NCBI RefSeq assembly: GCF_013170705.1
Contig: NZ_CP033334.1
Location: forward strand, 2,147,501-2,211,500
Origin: Mesorhizobium loti
GTDB taxonomy: Bacteria > Pseudomonadota > Alphaproteobacteria > Rhizobiales > Rhizobiaceae
Direction of reading: 5' to 3'
DNA: 64,000 nucleotides
Notes under the pieces: model-generated
Databases searched by the model: none
What the model saw: only the letters and a program-made list of their open reading frames with translations
What the model was told of the DNA's origin: nothing
In this document: positions 42,742-50,898 of the stretch, piece by piece
Position numbering within the stretch: the first letter of the stretch is position 1
Layout of the letters: each line of letters starts with the position of its first letter
Made by a program: the position numbers and the translations under genes

Positions 42742-43863
42742 TCAGAACTTCAACTTCTGCATGGCCATCATCAGGTCGGTGGAGATGCCCGACGTGACTG
42801 GCTTGGCAAAGAGCACGCTGATGGACGTCACCGCGGTCGAGGTCGGGTTGTTGATCTCGTACATGCTGGTGAAGCGCGTCAGGAACTTGCTGAGCTTCGC
42901 GGGATCGGTGAAATCAGTGAGGTCGAGCTTTTGCTCGAACAGCTGTGCCTGCTTGTCGATGTCGGCGGTGGCAAAGGAATCGGGGAGCCCCAGCGCGGTT
43001 CGAACGACGCTGGCAAGCGCCGTGTCGGCCAGCACGTCGTACCAGCTGGTGATGTCGGGCGCCTTGCGCTGGAAATAGAGCGCCAGCCGCACGCCCTCAT
43101 TGGTCTTGCCGGCATCCTCCTCCAGCGTCTGGCGCATGTATTTGTCGACGGTCGGCTGTTGGGCCGCATTGATGGTGGTGGCGTTCTCGCCGTACTGCTC
43201 GAAGTTGAAGGCCGAGGCCAGTGCCGCGTAGGCCGGATCCGTCTGCTTGTTGGCGACGCTGTCGGGGTCGCGCACGCCACCCTGCAGGACCTGTTTGATG
43301 AGGTCCTTGTTCTCGGTCGCCGAATCGAGACCGAACGCTGCCAGTGCATAGGTATAGAGCCGGCCGTTCGACATCAGGTCGTCGATGGACTTCACCTTGG
43401 TGATGTTGGCGAGATAATAGGTGGTCTCGCCCTTCACATAGTCTGAATTCGGGTCGACGCCCGCGATTTGAGCCTGCGTGGCGTAGTTCTTTGTCACCAG
43501 CTGCTGCGCCTTGTTGTAGATGGTGGCGTCGGCGCCGTTGGCGGCGAAATTGAAAGCGCTGACGAACTGGGCATAGCGCTTGTCGGTCAGCTTGTTGGCG
43601 AAGCTGTTGGGGTCGGTGACACCTTCCTTGAGCGCCTTGACCATGAAGGCCTTGGCGTAGTCCATGTTCTCCAGCCCGTAGGCCTTCATGGCATATTTGA
43701 ACAGCCGGTCATTGTTGACGAAATCGTCGATCGATTTCACCTTGGTGATGTTGGCGAGATAATATTTGGTGTCGCGATCAACCGTCGGCTGTTGCTCGAT
43801 GCGGTCGATAGACTTGTTGATGTCCTTGGTGATCAACTGGTAGCTGGTAAATGTATCGAGCAA
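42742..43863 (-). CDS. DUF1217 flagellar-cluster protein with internal duplication (TTG start likely)
   Basis: This 373-residue protein is of unknown function and is found next to flgF in rhizobia. The start is set at TTG 43863, with GGAGG seven bases upstream, giving (M)LDTFTSYQLITKDINKSID; the longer frame to 43947 runs into the divergent motA promoter region. Two copies of a module of about 115 residues are visible: each has YYLANITKVKSIDD followed by a YA-x-A-(Y/F)GL segment, a (K/Q)-x-G-V-x-DP-(N/D)-S-(F/V)-ANK segment and SAFNF. A third, diverged piece follows. No signal peptide or membrane helix is evident, so it may be a cytoplasmic or exported flagellar component. Confidence 0.82.
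   Translation of the reverse strand: MLDTFTSYQLITKDINKSIDRIEQQPTVDRDTKYYLANITKVKSIDDFVNNDRLFKYAMKAYGLENMDYAKAFMVKALKEGVTDPNSFANKLTDKRYAQFVSAFNFAANGADATIYNKAQQLVTKNYATQAQIAGVDPNSDYVKGETTYYLANITKVKSIDDLMSNGRLYTYALAAFGLDSATENKDLIKQVLQGGVRDPDSVANKQTDPAYAALASAFNFEQYGENATTINAAQQPTVDKYMRQTLEEDAGKTNEGVRLALYFQRKAPDITSWYDVLADTALASVVRTALGLPDSFATADIDKQAQLFEQKLDLTDFTDPAKLSKFLTRFTSMYEINNPTSTAVTSISVLFAKPVTSGISTDLMMAMQKLKF
43391..43419. repeat. 29-base direct repeat inside the DUF1217 gene, copy 1
   Basis: The bases TTCACCTTGGTGATGTTGGC and the following GAGATAATA are identical to 43736-43764, exactly 345 bases (115 codons) away and in the same frame. It encodes YYLANITKVK in both protein modules and marks the best conserved part of the internal duplication. 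Confidence 0.85.
43736..43764. repeat. 29-base direct repeat inside the DUF1217 gene, copy 2
   Basis: This is identical to 43391-43419. Because synonymous positions are also the same, the similarity exceeds what protein conservation alone requires, suggesting a recent duplication or gene conversion between the two modules. Confidence 0.85.
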
Positions 43864-44024
43864 GAACGTGCCTCCGGCCGAAGCTATGCCGGTACAGTAG
43901 CCGCACTTCCTTGCGCGAAACTGAATCGCCCTGACATTCGGTTCCACGGCAGCTCGGATTCAAGCCTCACACAAGGCACGGGGACTATCCCTTGCACCTG
44001 GTGTGAAATGCGGAAGGACCTGCC

Positions 44025-44900
44025 GTGGGCATTCTGATCGGACTTGTGGTGACGCTCGGCTGCGTCCTCGGCGGCTTCATGGCCATGGGCGGGCACCTGC
44101 ACGTGCTGGTCCAGCCCTGGGAAGCCGTGGTCATCTGCGGCGCTGCGTTGGGCACCTTCCTTGTCGCCAATCCGATGAAGACGGTCAAGGACACCGGCAA
44201 GGGCATTCTGGAAGCCTTCAAGCAGGCGGTGCCGAAGGAACAGGATTATCTGGAAACGCTCGGCGTGCTGCACAGCCTGATGCGCGAACTGCGCTCTAAG
44301 TCGCGAAGCGAGGTCGAGGCGCATATCGACAATCCGGAAGAATCAGCCATCTTTCAGGCCTTTCCGACGGTGCTCAAGAATCACGATCTGATGGCCTTCA
44401 TCTGCGACTACTGCCGCATCATCATCATCGGCAATGCCCGCTCGCACGAGATCGAGGCGCTGATGGACGAGGAGATCCAGACCATCAAGACCGACAAGAT
44501 GAAGGCCTATCACGCGCTGGTCGCGGTCGGCGACGGTCTGCCGGCGCTGGGCATCGTCGCCGCGGTGCTGGGCGTGGTCAAGGCGATGGGCGCGCTCGAC
44601 CAGTCGCCGGAAATCCTCGGCGGCCTGATCGGCGCCGCACTGGTCGGCACCTTCCTCGGCATCTTCCTGTCCTATGCCGTGGTCGGACCCGTGGCCACCA
44701 AGATCAAGACGGTGCGCGAGAAGAAGAACCGCCTCTACATCATCGTCAAGCAGACGCTGCTCGCCTACATGAACGGCGCGCTGCCGCAGGTGGCGATCGA
44801 ATTCGGCCGCAAGACCATCTCGTCCTATGAGCGGCCGACCATCGACGCCGTCGAGCAAAGCACCATGAACACCGCCGCCGCTGAAAAGAAGGCCGCCTGA
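44025..44900 (+). CDS. motA: Flagellar stator proton-channel protein MotA
   Basis: This 291-residue protein starts at GTG with GGAAGGA upstream. Four membrane helices are visible, at the N-terminus ([20 protein letters not shown] and [14 protein letters not shown]) and near residues 170-225. [20 protein letters not shown] carries the conserved proline-containing region. The cytoplasmic loop contains [20 protein letters not shown]. With MotB it forms the proton-driven stator. It is the first gene of the plus-strand motA-fliM-fliN-fliG-flhB unit and is divergent from the DUF1217 gene, with 161 bases between them. Confidence 0.96.
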   Translation: MGILIGLVVTLGCVLGGFMAMGGHLHVLVQPWEAVVICGAALGTFLVANPMKTVKDTGKGILEAFKQAVPKEQDYLETLGVLHSLMRELRSKSRSEVEAHIDNPEESAIFQAFPTVLKNHDLMAFICDYCRIIIIGNARSHEIEALMDEEIQTIKTDKMKAYHALVAVGDGLPALGIVAAVLGVVKAMGALDQSPEILGGLIGAALVGTFLGIFLSYAVVGPVATKIKTVREKKNRLYIIVKQTLLAYMNGALPQVAIEFGRKTISSYERPTIDAVEQSTMNTAAAEKKAA

Positions 44901-44932
44901 GCGATGTTCGACAGAACGGCGGCAAAACTGTC

Positions 44933-45880
44933 ATGACCAGTCCGGGCAGCCCCGCGCAGGCGCGCTCGCTGATCATCGAGCGTCTGGTCGGCGACAGCGG
45001 CGAGGCCGACCAGGTCATCGAAGCCGGCCGCGCCATGGCCGAACGCGCCGTGCCGCTGCTGCAGAACGGGCTCTCGGGCGAGCTTCGCGTTCCCGTGATC
45101 GTCGACCTCAAGGCCGTCGAGGTCAGCCGCGTACCCGACGCACGCTCACACGCCGGCGACAATTTCGCCATGACCGTCGTCGGCTCGCCTGCATCCTCGG
45201 ATGCGATGACGCTCGTCATCGACGCCGCCGCGATCGCGATCATGGTCTCGACGCTGTTTGGTGGCGACCCGGATATGCCGGTGTCGCCGATCGAGCGCGA
45301 CCTGTCGCCGATCGAGACCGATGTCTCGACCATGGTGTTCCAGCAGGTCGCGCAGGCGCTGAACGGATCGGGCCCACGGTCGCTCGACCTGCGGCTGCCG
45401 GTGCCGCGGGCGATGTCGGGTACCGAAGCGAAACGGCATGTGCTGCGCGATGGTGCTGCCATCCGCGTCGTCCTCGGCATCTCGACGCCGGTCGACAGCG
45501 GCTCCATCACCGTGACGATGCCGCAGCGTGTCGTGCTCGCCGGCCGCGACGGCACCGCCAGTGTCAGCGAGGCCGATCACGGCACCAGTTGGCGCGCGCG
45601 TTTTTCGGAAGAGGTGATGCGCTCGGCAGTGGCGCTCGAAGCCACCATGCCGCTGACACGGCTGACGCTTGGCGACCTCGCCAATCTCGAAGTGGGCCAG
45701 GTCATCGACTTCGACGAAACGGCGCAATCGCGGGCGCGCCTCAGCGCGCGCGGCCAGACGCTGTTCGTATGCGAGTTCGGCAAACTGGGGCAGAATTACA
45801 CCGTCCGAATCAAGCATCCTTTCGATGCCGGGCAGGATTTCATCGATGGGCTCATGCCGGCCGGTGCCGGGCGCGCCTGA
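44933..45880 (+). CDS. fliM: Flagellar switch protein FliM
   Basis: The 315-residue C-ring protein has a central region (MVSTLFGGDPDMPVSPIERD and TDVSTMVFQQVAQALNG) and a C-terminal SpoA-like domain (MPLTRLTLGDLANLEVGQVI) that match FliM. It lacks an obvious N-terminal LSQxEIDALL CheY-binding motif; the start reads SPGSPAQARSLIIERLVGDS instead, as can be the case in rhizobial FliM. The gene follows motA by 32 bases and precedes fliN by 17. Confidence 0.88.
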   Translation: MTSPGSPAQARSLIIERLVGDSGEADQVIEAGRAMAERAVPLLQNGLSGELRVPVIVDLKAVEVSRVPDARSHAGDNFAMTVVGSPASSDAMTLVIDAAAIAIMVSTLFGGDPDMPVSPIERDLSPIETDVSTMVFQQVAQALNGSGPRSLDLRLPVPRAMSGTEAKRHVLRDGAAIRVVLGISTPVDSGSITVTMPQRVVLAGRDGTASVSEADHGTSWRARFSEEVMRSAVALEATMPLTRLTLGDLANLEVGQVIDFDETAQSRARLSARGQTLFVCEFGKLGQNYTVRIKHPFDAGQDFIDGLMPAGAGRA

Positions 45881-45897
45881 GCTTTTGGAGACGATTC

Positions 45898-46284
45898 ATG
45901 GCCAAGACCAAAGTGGAAGCAGAGCTCGACCAGCCAGACGAGCAACTCGACCGTGCCATCGAGGAATTGCGCGGGGTCCTGCATGAGGAAGAGCAGCGCC
46001 CCGACGCGGCGTTCAGGTCCGCCGCGGGCGCCAATTCGAACGTCATCATGAACATTCCTGTCGATGTCCAGATCATCCTCGGCAGCACCGAGATGGCGGT
46101 TGCCGACCTGATGGCATTGCAGAAGGGCTCGACGGTGGCGCTCAACCGCCGCATCGGCGAACCGGTTGACGTCGTGGTCAACGGCCGCAAGATCGCCCGC
46201 GGCGAGATCACGGTGCTTGAAAGCGACCCCTCGCGCTTCGGCATCAGGTTGACCGAAATCATCACCGGCACGAAGGGCGCCTAG
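45898..46284 (+). CDS. fliN: Flagellar switch protein FliN
   Basis: The protein has 128 residues when started at the ATG at 45898, with GGAG at 45887-45890 upstream. The C-terminal SpoA domain is clear: NIPVDVQIILGSTEMAVADL, then NRRIGEPVDVVVNGRKIARG, then FGIRLTEII. FliN forms the base of the C ring with FliM. The charged N-terminal 40 residues are of unknown role. Longer upstream frames overlap fliM and are rejected. Confidence 0.94.
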   Translation: MAKTKVEAELDQPDEQLDRAIEELRGVLHEEEQRPDAAFRSAAGANSNVIMNIPVDVQIILGSTEMAVADLMALQKGSTVALNRRIGEPVDVVVNGRKIARGEITVLESDPSRFGIRLTEIITGTKGA

Positions 46285-46330
46285 ACATGGCTGGTGGGGC
46301 TTGCCGGTTGCAGCGGAGGCGAGAAGCAGC

Positions 46331-47341
46331 ATGACGCCGCTGATGAGCCTGACGCGCGCGCAGAAGGCGGCCGCCATATTGGTGGCGATGGGCAAGCCGT
46401 CCGCCAGCCGCCTGTTGAAATTCTTCAAGCAGGAAGAGTTGAAGGCGCTGATCGAGGGCGCCCGGCTGCTCAGGACCATTCCGCAGAACGATCTCGAACG
46501 CATCGTCGCCGAATTCGAGGCAGAGTTCACCGAGGGTGCCGGCCTCCTCGATTCCGCCGACAGGATGGACACGATCCTCAACGAGTCGCTGTCGCCCGAA
46601 GAGATGAGCGCGATCATGGGCGACAAGAAATTCGAGGTCGCGCCGGAAGGACCGCCGCCGATCTGGCCGGAGCTCGAGAAGCTCGAACCGGCGCGGCTTG
46701 GCACCTTCCTGGCGGGCGAACATCCGCAAACGGCGGCCATGGTGCTTTCGAAGCTGGCGCCGCAGACGGCGGCGGGCGTTCTTTTGACGCTGACCAAGCC
46801 AATGCGCGGCGAAATCATCAAGCGCATGGTGACGATGGCCAATGTTCCGGATGCCGCTGCCAGGATCGTCGAGAACCGGTTGCGGACCAACGTGCTGGCG
46901 GAGACGTCGACCAAGGACACCTCGGCGGGACAGGCGCGCGTCGCGAGCGTGCTCAACGAACTGGACAAGCCGCTGCTCGAGGAGGTCATGCAGGATCTGG
47001 AAGCAGCCGGCACGCCCGACCTCGACGGTGTGCGGGCACGGCTGTTTTCTTTCGACGATCTGCCGCTGCTCACCCAGAAGGCGCGCGTGCTTTTGTTCGA
47101 CGGACTGTCGACCGAGCTTGTCACTCTGGCGCTGCGCGGCACCTCGGCGGCGCTCGCCGAATCCGTGCTGTCGGCGATCGGCGCGCGGTCGCGGCGCATG
47201 ATCGAGGCCGAACTCGGGCAGGGGTCGGATGGAGTGCCTGCCGCCGACATCGCGACGGCGCGCAAGACCATCGTGACGACCACCATCCGGCTGTCGCGTG
47301 AAGGCGCATTCGAACTTCCCTCGACCCAAGACGCCGCCTAA
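46331..47341 (+). CDS. fliG: Flagellar switch protein FliG
   Basis: The protein has 336 residues from the ATG at 46331, preceded by GGAGG about 11 bases upstream; a TTG extension to 46301 is less likely. The N-terminal domain that binds FliF contains LTRAQKAAAILVAMGKPSAS. The middle shows the EHPQTAAMVLSKL motif (from EHPQT), and the C-terminal torque domain carries charged helices (LFSFDDLPLLTQKARVLLFD and LALRGTSAALAESVLSAIGA). It sits between fliN and flhB, three bases before flhB. Confidence 0.93.
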   Translation: MTPLMSLTRAQKAAAILVAMGKPSASRLLKFFKQEELKALIEGARLLRTIPQNDLERIVAEFEAEFTEGAGLLDSADRMDTILNESLSPEEMSAIMGDKKFEVAPEGPPPIWPELEKLEPARLGTFLAGEHPQTAAMVLSKLAPQTAAGVLLTLTKPMRGEIIKRMVTMANVPDAAARIVENRLRTNVLAETSTKDTSAGQARVASVLNELDKPLLEEVMQDLEAAGTPDLDGVRARLFSFDDLPLLTQKARVLLFDGLSTELVTLALRGTSAALAESVLSAIGARSRRMIEAELGQGSDGVPAADIATARKTIVTTTIRLSREGAFELPSTQDAA

Positions 47342-47344
47342 GGC

Positions 47345-48427
47345 ATGTCCGACGCCACCGACAAGGACTCGAAAACCGAGGAGGCGACGGAGAAGAAGAT
47401 CCGCGACACCATCGAACAGGGCAAGCTGCCCCATTCGAGGGAAACCGCGATCCTGGCCTCCTTCGTCGCCATACTGGTTTTCACCGTCTTCTATGCCAAG
47501 GACGCGATCATCGATCTAGGCATGTTCCTGTCGATGTTCCTCGAGAAGCCCGAAGCCTGGCCAATGGACACCGAGACCGACGTCATCGAGCTCTACAAGA
47601 TTGTCATGCTGGAAGTGGGCCGAGCCATCCTCAGCCTGCTGGTGCTTTTGACCGTCGCCGGTATCGGTGCCTCGGTGCTCCAGAACATGCCGCAATTCGT
47701 CGGCGAGCGAATCAGGCCGCAGCTTTCGCGCATTTCGATCACCAAGGGCTGGAACCGTATGTTCGGTGCCCAGGGCTGGGTCGAGTTCCTGAAATCCCTG
47801 GCAAAGGTCGGCTTCGCCATCGCCGTGCTCACCTTCACACTGTCGGAGGATCACCGCAAGCTGCTCGCCGGGATGATCACCAATCCAGTCGCCTTCGGTC
47901 TCGTCATCCGCGGCATCGCGGTCGACATACTGGTGGCGATCGTCTTCGTCATGGGACTGATCGCGGCAATCGACATCGTCTGGTCGCGCTTCCACTGGAG
48001 GCAGGACCTGCGCATGAGCAAGCAGGAGGTCAAGGACGAATTCAAGCAGTCCGAGGGCGACCCGATCGTCAAGTCCCGGCTGCGCTCGCTGGCGCGCGAT
48101 CGCGCGCGCAAGCGGATGATGACAGCGGTGCCGCGCGCGACGCTGATCATCGCCAACCCGACCCACTTCTCGATCGCGCTGAAATATGTGCGCGACGAGG
48201 ATGCGGCACCGCTCGTGGTGGCCAAGGGGCAGGATCTGGTGGCGCTGAAAATCCGCGAGATCGCGAAGGAGCACAACATTCCGATCTTCGAGGACGTGAC
48301 GCTCGCCCGCTCCATGTACAAGCAAGTTTCGGTCGATAATGTGATCCCGTCGCAATTCTACCAGGCCGTCGCCGAACTGGTGCGGATCGTCTACTCGAAA
48401 AAGGCTGAGCGCAGACAGATTTCATGA
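47345..48427 (+). CDS. flhB: Flagellar export specificity switch protein FlhB
   Basis: This 360-residue protein has four membrane helices in its N-terminal two thirds. The autocleavage motif NPTH is at about residues 271-274, within LIIANPTHFSIALKYVRDED. Cleavage there switches export from rod/hook to filament subunits, in concert with FliK. The N-terminus reads DSKTEEATEKKIRDTIEQGK as in other FlhB proteins. Its stop overlaps the following gene by four bases. Confidence 0.96.
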   Translation: MSDATDKDSKTEEATEKKIRDTIEQGKLPHSRETAILASFVAILVFTVFYAKDAIIDLGMFLSMFLEKPEAWPMDTETDVIELYKIVMLEVGRAILSLLVLLTVAGIGASVLQNMPQFVGERIRPQLSRISITKGWNRMFGAQGWVEFLKSLAKVGFAIAVLTFTLSEDHRKLLAGMITNPVAFGLVIRGIAVDILVAIVFVMGLIAAIDIVWSRFHWRQDLRMSKQEVKDEFKQSEGDPIVKSRLRSLARDRARKRMMTAVPRATLIIANPTHFSIALKYVRDEDAAPLVVAKGQDLVALKIREIAKEHNIPIFEDVTLARSMYKQVSVDNVIPSQFYQAVAELVRIVYSKKAERRQIS

Positions 48428-48858
48428 ACCGCCAACCGCACGCAAAATCCCGCGAGATCATCGTCGCCAACGCCATCGAGCAGGTGGTTGGCGAATTGCG
48501 GCTGATCGATGTCGCCGACTATATCGCCTTCATCCGGCTGGAGCATTTCGCGTGCCTGTCGGACCTGGTCGATTCAGCGGTGGAACTGTTCTTCATGCCC
48601 GGCACGCTCAGGCTCGGCCACGGTGGCGAGGCGCATGTCGACTGGAGCGGCGGCCCGCGCATCGTGCTCGATCTGGAGTTGCGGCCGCCTGGGGTGACCG
48701 TCTATTTCCAGCTGACGCTGAGCGAGGCCGGTAACTCTGTGGTGGTCAATTACGTGTCGTTCGAAAAGCCTGGCGAGGATCCCGAGCACAATACGGCGCT
48801 GCTGGAAGCGGTGATCGAACAGGCCCGCATCCGCAAGGTGGAGCCCATGGCTTTCTGA
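48424..48858 (+). CDS. Conserved rhizobial protein downstream of flhB, unknown function
   Basis: This is a 144-residue soluble protein with no signal peptide or membrane helix. It starts with a helical segment (SREIIVANAIEQVVGELRLI), followed by beta-rich sequence (AHVDWSGGPRIVLDLELRPP from residue 80 or so) and a final helix. Its ATG overlaps the flhB stop, implying coupled translation. I recall a hypothetical gene beside flhB and visR in Sinorhizobium as well. A role in export or motility is likely from position only. Confidence 0.78.
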   Translation: MNRQPHAKSREIIVANAIEQVVGELRLIDVADYIAFIRLEHFACLSDLVDSAVELFFMPGTLRLGHGGEAHVDWSGGPRIVLDLELRPPGVTVYFQLTLSEAGNSVVVNYVSFEKPGEDPEHNTALLEAVIEQARIRKVEPMAF

Positions 48859-48973
48859 GGGCTGTCGCGGGTCAGGTGGGGCGGGCCTGCAAAATGGCGG
48901 TCCCCCGCGTTTCGGGTGCTCACATACCCAAGCCTACGCTCCGCTCCGGCTCTCGCGCCTCATCGTTTCATTA

Positions 48974-49744
48974 CTACTCAATCAGACCGAGCCGCAGCGC
49001 CTTGGCGACCGCCTGGTTGCGGTTGACGGCGTTGAGCTTCTGGGTCGACTGGGTCAGATACTGATTGGCTGTGTGCACGGACAGCTTCAGGAGCCGCGCG
49101 ATCTCCTCGCTGGTGTTGCCGTTGGCGGTCAGCTTCAGGCACTCCAACTCGCGCTTTGAGATGGCACGCATCCTGCCGGTGTCACCTGGACGGATGCGGG
49201 CGACCGCGGCGAACAGGGAAAAGCAGCGGGCGTGGATCTCGTAGAGTGCATCCTGCGGCAGCGCGATCTCCGACCCCAGGAAGACGACAAGGCCGCACTG
49301 ACCGCGATCGGCATGGACGGGAAAGGCGATGCCGCTGGTGCCGGGCGCCAGCGGCGCCATCTGCTCGGTCCAGGCGAGATTGCCGAACGTCTCGGTCATC
49401 GCGGCGACGCCATCATCCGTCCACCAGCGTGGCTCCGTCGAGTTGTGGGTGTGGCGCACGATCTCCTCGCCATTGGCGCCCGAGATAAACTTCGTCGCCA
49501 CGGCAATGCCGGGATAGTCGGAATCGAAACACGGGACCAGCCGTGCGCGTTCCGGCGACGGGCTGACGAAGAACAGGCCGAAGGCCGAGGCATTGATGTC
49601 GACCGCGATCCACCGGCAGCGGCGCACGGCATCGGGAATGGTGACGGCATGATGTGTTTCGGAGCCGAGCGAGAAGGCGCCGAAGGGGCTGCGTTGATCG
49701 TTGAAGATCGCCTCGGCGGCGTCCTTGATGTCGGCCTGTTTCAA
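48974..49744 (-). CDS. visR: LuxR-type motility master regulator VisR
   Basis: The 256-residue protein has a C-terminal LuxR helix-turn-helix (ISKRELECLKLTANGNTSEE and IARLLKLSVHTANQYLTQST) and an N-terminal sensor-like region with no recognisable acyl-homoserine-lactone motif. In Sinorhizobium VisN and VisR form a heterodimer that activates rem and so all later flagellar genes. It overlaps visN by four bases, and its end converges on the flhB operon. The pair arrangement and location identify it. Confidence 0.88.
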   Translation of the reverse strand: MKQADIKDAAEAIFNDQRSPFGAFSLGSETHHAVTIPDAVRRCRWIAVDINASAFGLFFVSPSPERARLVPCFDSDYPGIAVATKFISGANGEEIVRHTHNSTEPRWWTDDGVAAMTETFGNLAWTEQMAPLAPGTSGIAFPVHADRGQCGLVVFLGSEIALPQDALYEIHARCFSLFAAVARIRPGDTGRMRAISKRELECLKLTANGNTSEEIARLLKLSVHTANQYLTQSTQKLNAVNRNQAVAKALRLGLIE

Positions 49745-50451
49745 ATGATGCCACTCCTGATCGCCGTGGCGATGGCCATCGCGCGGTTGCTGGCCGCGAA
49801 TTTCTGGATGGCGTGGGTGATGTAGCTGTTGACGGTGTTGGAGGAGACGCCAAGGATGACCGCCACTTCATCGGTGGTCTTGCCTTCCGAAACCCAGAAC
49901 AGGCATTCGCGCTCACGATCCGACAGCGGATCCTGCATGGCCGCGGCGGCAATCAGCTGCGGAATATGCGAGAGCGCGTAGCAGCATTTCAATTGCGCCT
50001 TCATCAGCGCCGGCTGGTCGATCTGGCCGGTCGTCGCCGCCGAGAACAGGGCAAACAGGCGCTGGCGGCCGACATTCAGCCTGAGCGAATAGATCTCGGC
50101 ATGGCCGAGCACGTCGAGGAGACGGGCCTCTTCGCCGGAGACCAGCCCGCCGACGTCTGGCGCCTCCGCCGCCACCAGCGGTCTGGGCCGGATGCCGGGC
50201 GCGACGGTAAGCGCGCCTTGGGCAAGGCCGGCGATCAGCCGCTTGCCGATCAGTTCGATGGCGTCGAAGATCCAATTGGAGGAGACGATGCGCGCGTCGT
50301 TGCGGTCCTGGTCGTGGACGATGGCAACCAGCATGTAGCTGTCGGCGCCGATCTCGGCGGTCAACTCCATGAAGAAGCTGGTCAGATCACCGCGCGACGC
50401 CAGGCGCGAGCCCAAAGTGTCGGATTGAAGAGGCGCGGCGGGACTGCTCAT
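49741..50451 (-). CDS. visN: LuxR-type motility master regulator VisN
   Basis: The protein has 236 residues from the ATG at 50451; an in-frame GTG at 50541 would add 30 residues and neither start has a strong ribosome site. The C-terminal helix-turn-helix reads LSDRERECLFWVSEGKTTDE, then VAVILGVSSNTVNSYITHAI. The N-terminal region contains MELTAEIGADSYMLVAIVHD, resembling the autoinducer-type sensor fold. It is the upstream partner of visR. In Sinorhizobium fliF precedes visN, but here polyamine genes do. Confidence 0.88.
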   Translation of the reverse strand: MSSPAAPLQSDTLGSRLASRGDLTSFFMELTAEIGADSYMLVAIVHDQDRNDARIVSSNWIFDAIELIGKRLIAGLAQGALTVAPGIRPRPLVAAEAPDVGGLVSGEEARLLDVLGHAEIYSLRLNVGRQRLFALFSAATTGQIDQPALMKAQLKCCYALSHIPQLIAAAAMQDPLSDRERECLFWVSEGKTTDEVAVILGVSSNTVNSYITHAIQKFAASNRAMAIATAIRSGII

Positions 50452-50787
50452 CTGTTGCTTTTGGCCGGAATCGTTTCTGATGTCCGGATGCTGGAGAGCC
50501 AGCCGCCGAACCCGAAAACGCGTTACTTTTACGAGACACACACGAGGCGCGGGGTCGCGCCCAACCAGACGGAATCCATTCAGGGAACGCGAAGCCGTCC
50601 GCGTCTGGCGCCGGAAGATTCCGGAACGTGAGACTTTGGGTGGTCGCCGCGCCCCCCGAGGACCGGCTGATTCGGGTCTAATCTACCCGCAGATGAATCT
50701 GACATCAAACGCGATTTGACAAAATCGAATCCGATGGACTCAGGCGCGACTCAGGAAGCCATTTTTGCTAATTTCGAGGGTGTGAAA

Positions 50788-50841
50788 ATGCCGGGACTGC
50801 GCAAGCCGGCCATATCGGCCAGATACATAGAGGGCGGCTGA
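50788..50841 (+). CDS. Possible small protein upstream of a terminator
   Basis: A 17-codon frame (MPGLRKPAISARYIEGG) has GAGGG seven bases before its ATG, and its stop lies inside the loop-proximal part of a stable hairpin. The frame can be extended in-frame to an ATG at 50734 (35 codons) that lacks a ribosome site. Basic and aromatic residues are notable. Nothing downstream is on the same strand, so it would be a stand-alone short transcript. This could be chance; confidence is low. Confidence 0.25.
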   Translation: MPGLRKPAISARYIEGG

Positions 50842-50865
50842 CGCCGCCCTTCGCTTTGTCCTTTT
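50831..50865 (+). terminator. Rho-independent terminator-like hairpin, plus strand
   Basis: Arms AGGGCGGC (50831-50838) and GCCGCCCT (50843-50850) enclose a four-base loop and are followed on the plus strand by TCGCTTTGTCCTTTTCT. The minus-strand side has no T run, so it does not look like the terminator of the amidohydrolase gene that ends at 50899. It implies an otherwise unannotated plus-strand transcript. Confidence 0.6.
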
Positions 50866-50898
50866 CTCCTAAAGGGCTGCCGCTTTCAGGCGGTAGGC

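Larger units (their letters stand above)
50452..50898. other. Intergenic region upstream of visN
   Basis: This 447-base region must contain the visN promoter. It holds short inverted repeats (CGGGT/ACCCG at 50673-50689 and TCAAA/TTTGA at 50705-50719) that could be operators, and on the plus strand a possible small reading frame followed by a terminator-like hairpin. No sigma-factor promoter could be assigned with confidence. VisNR expression responds to regulators in other rhizobia, so the palindromes are worth noting. Confidence 0.4.
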
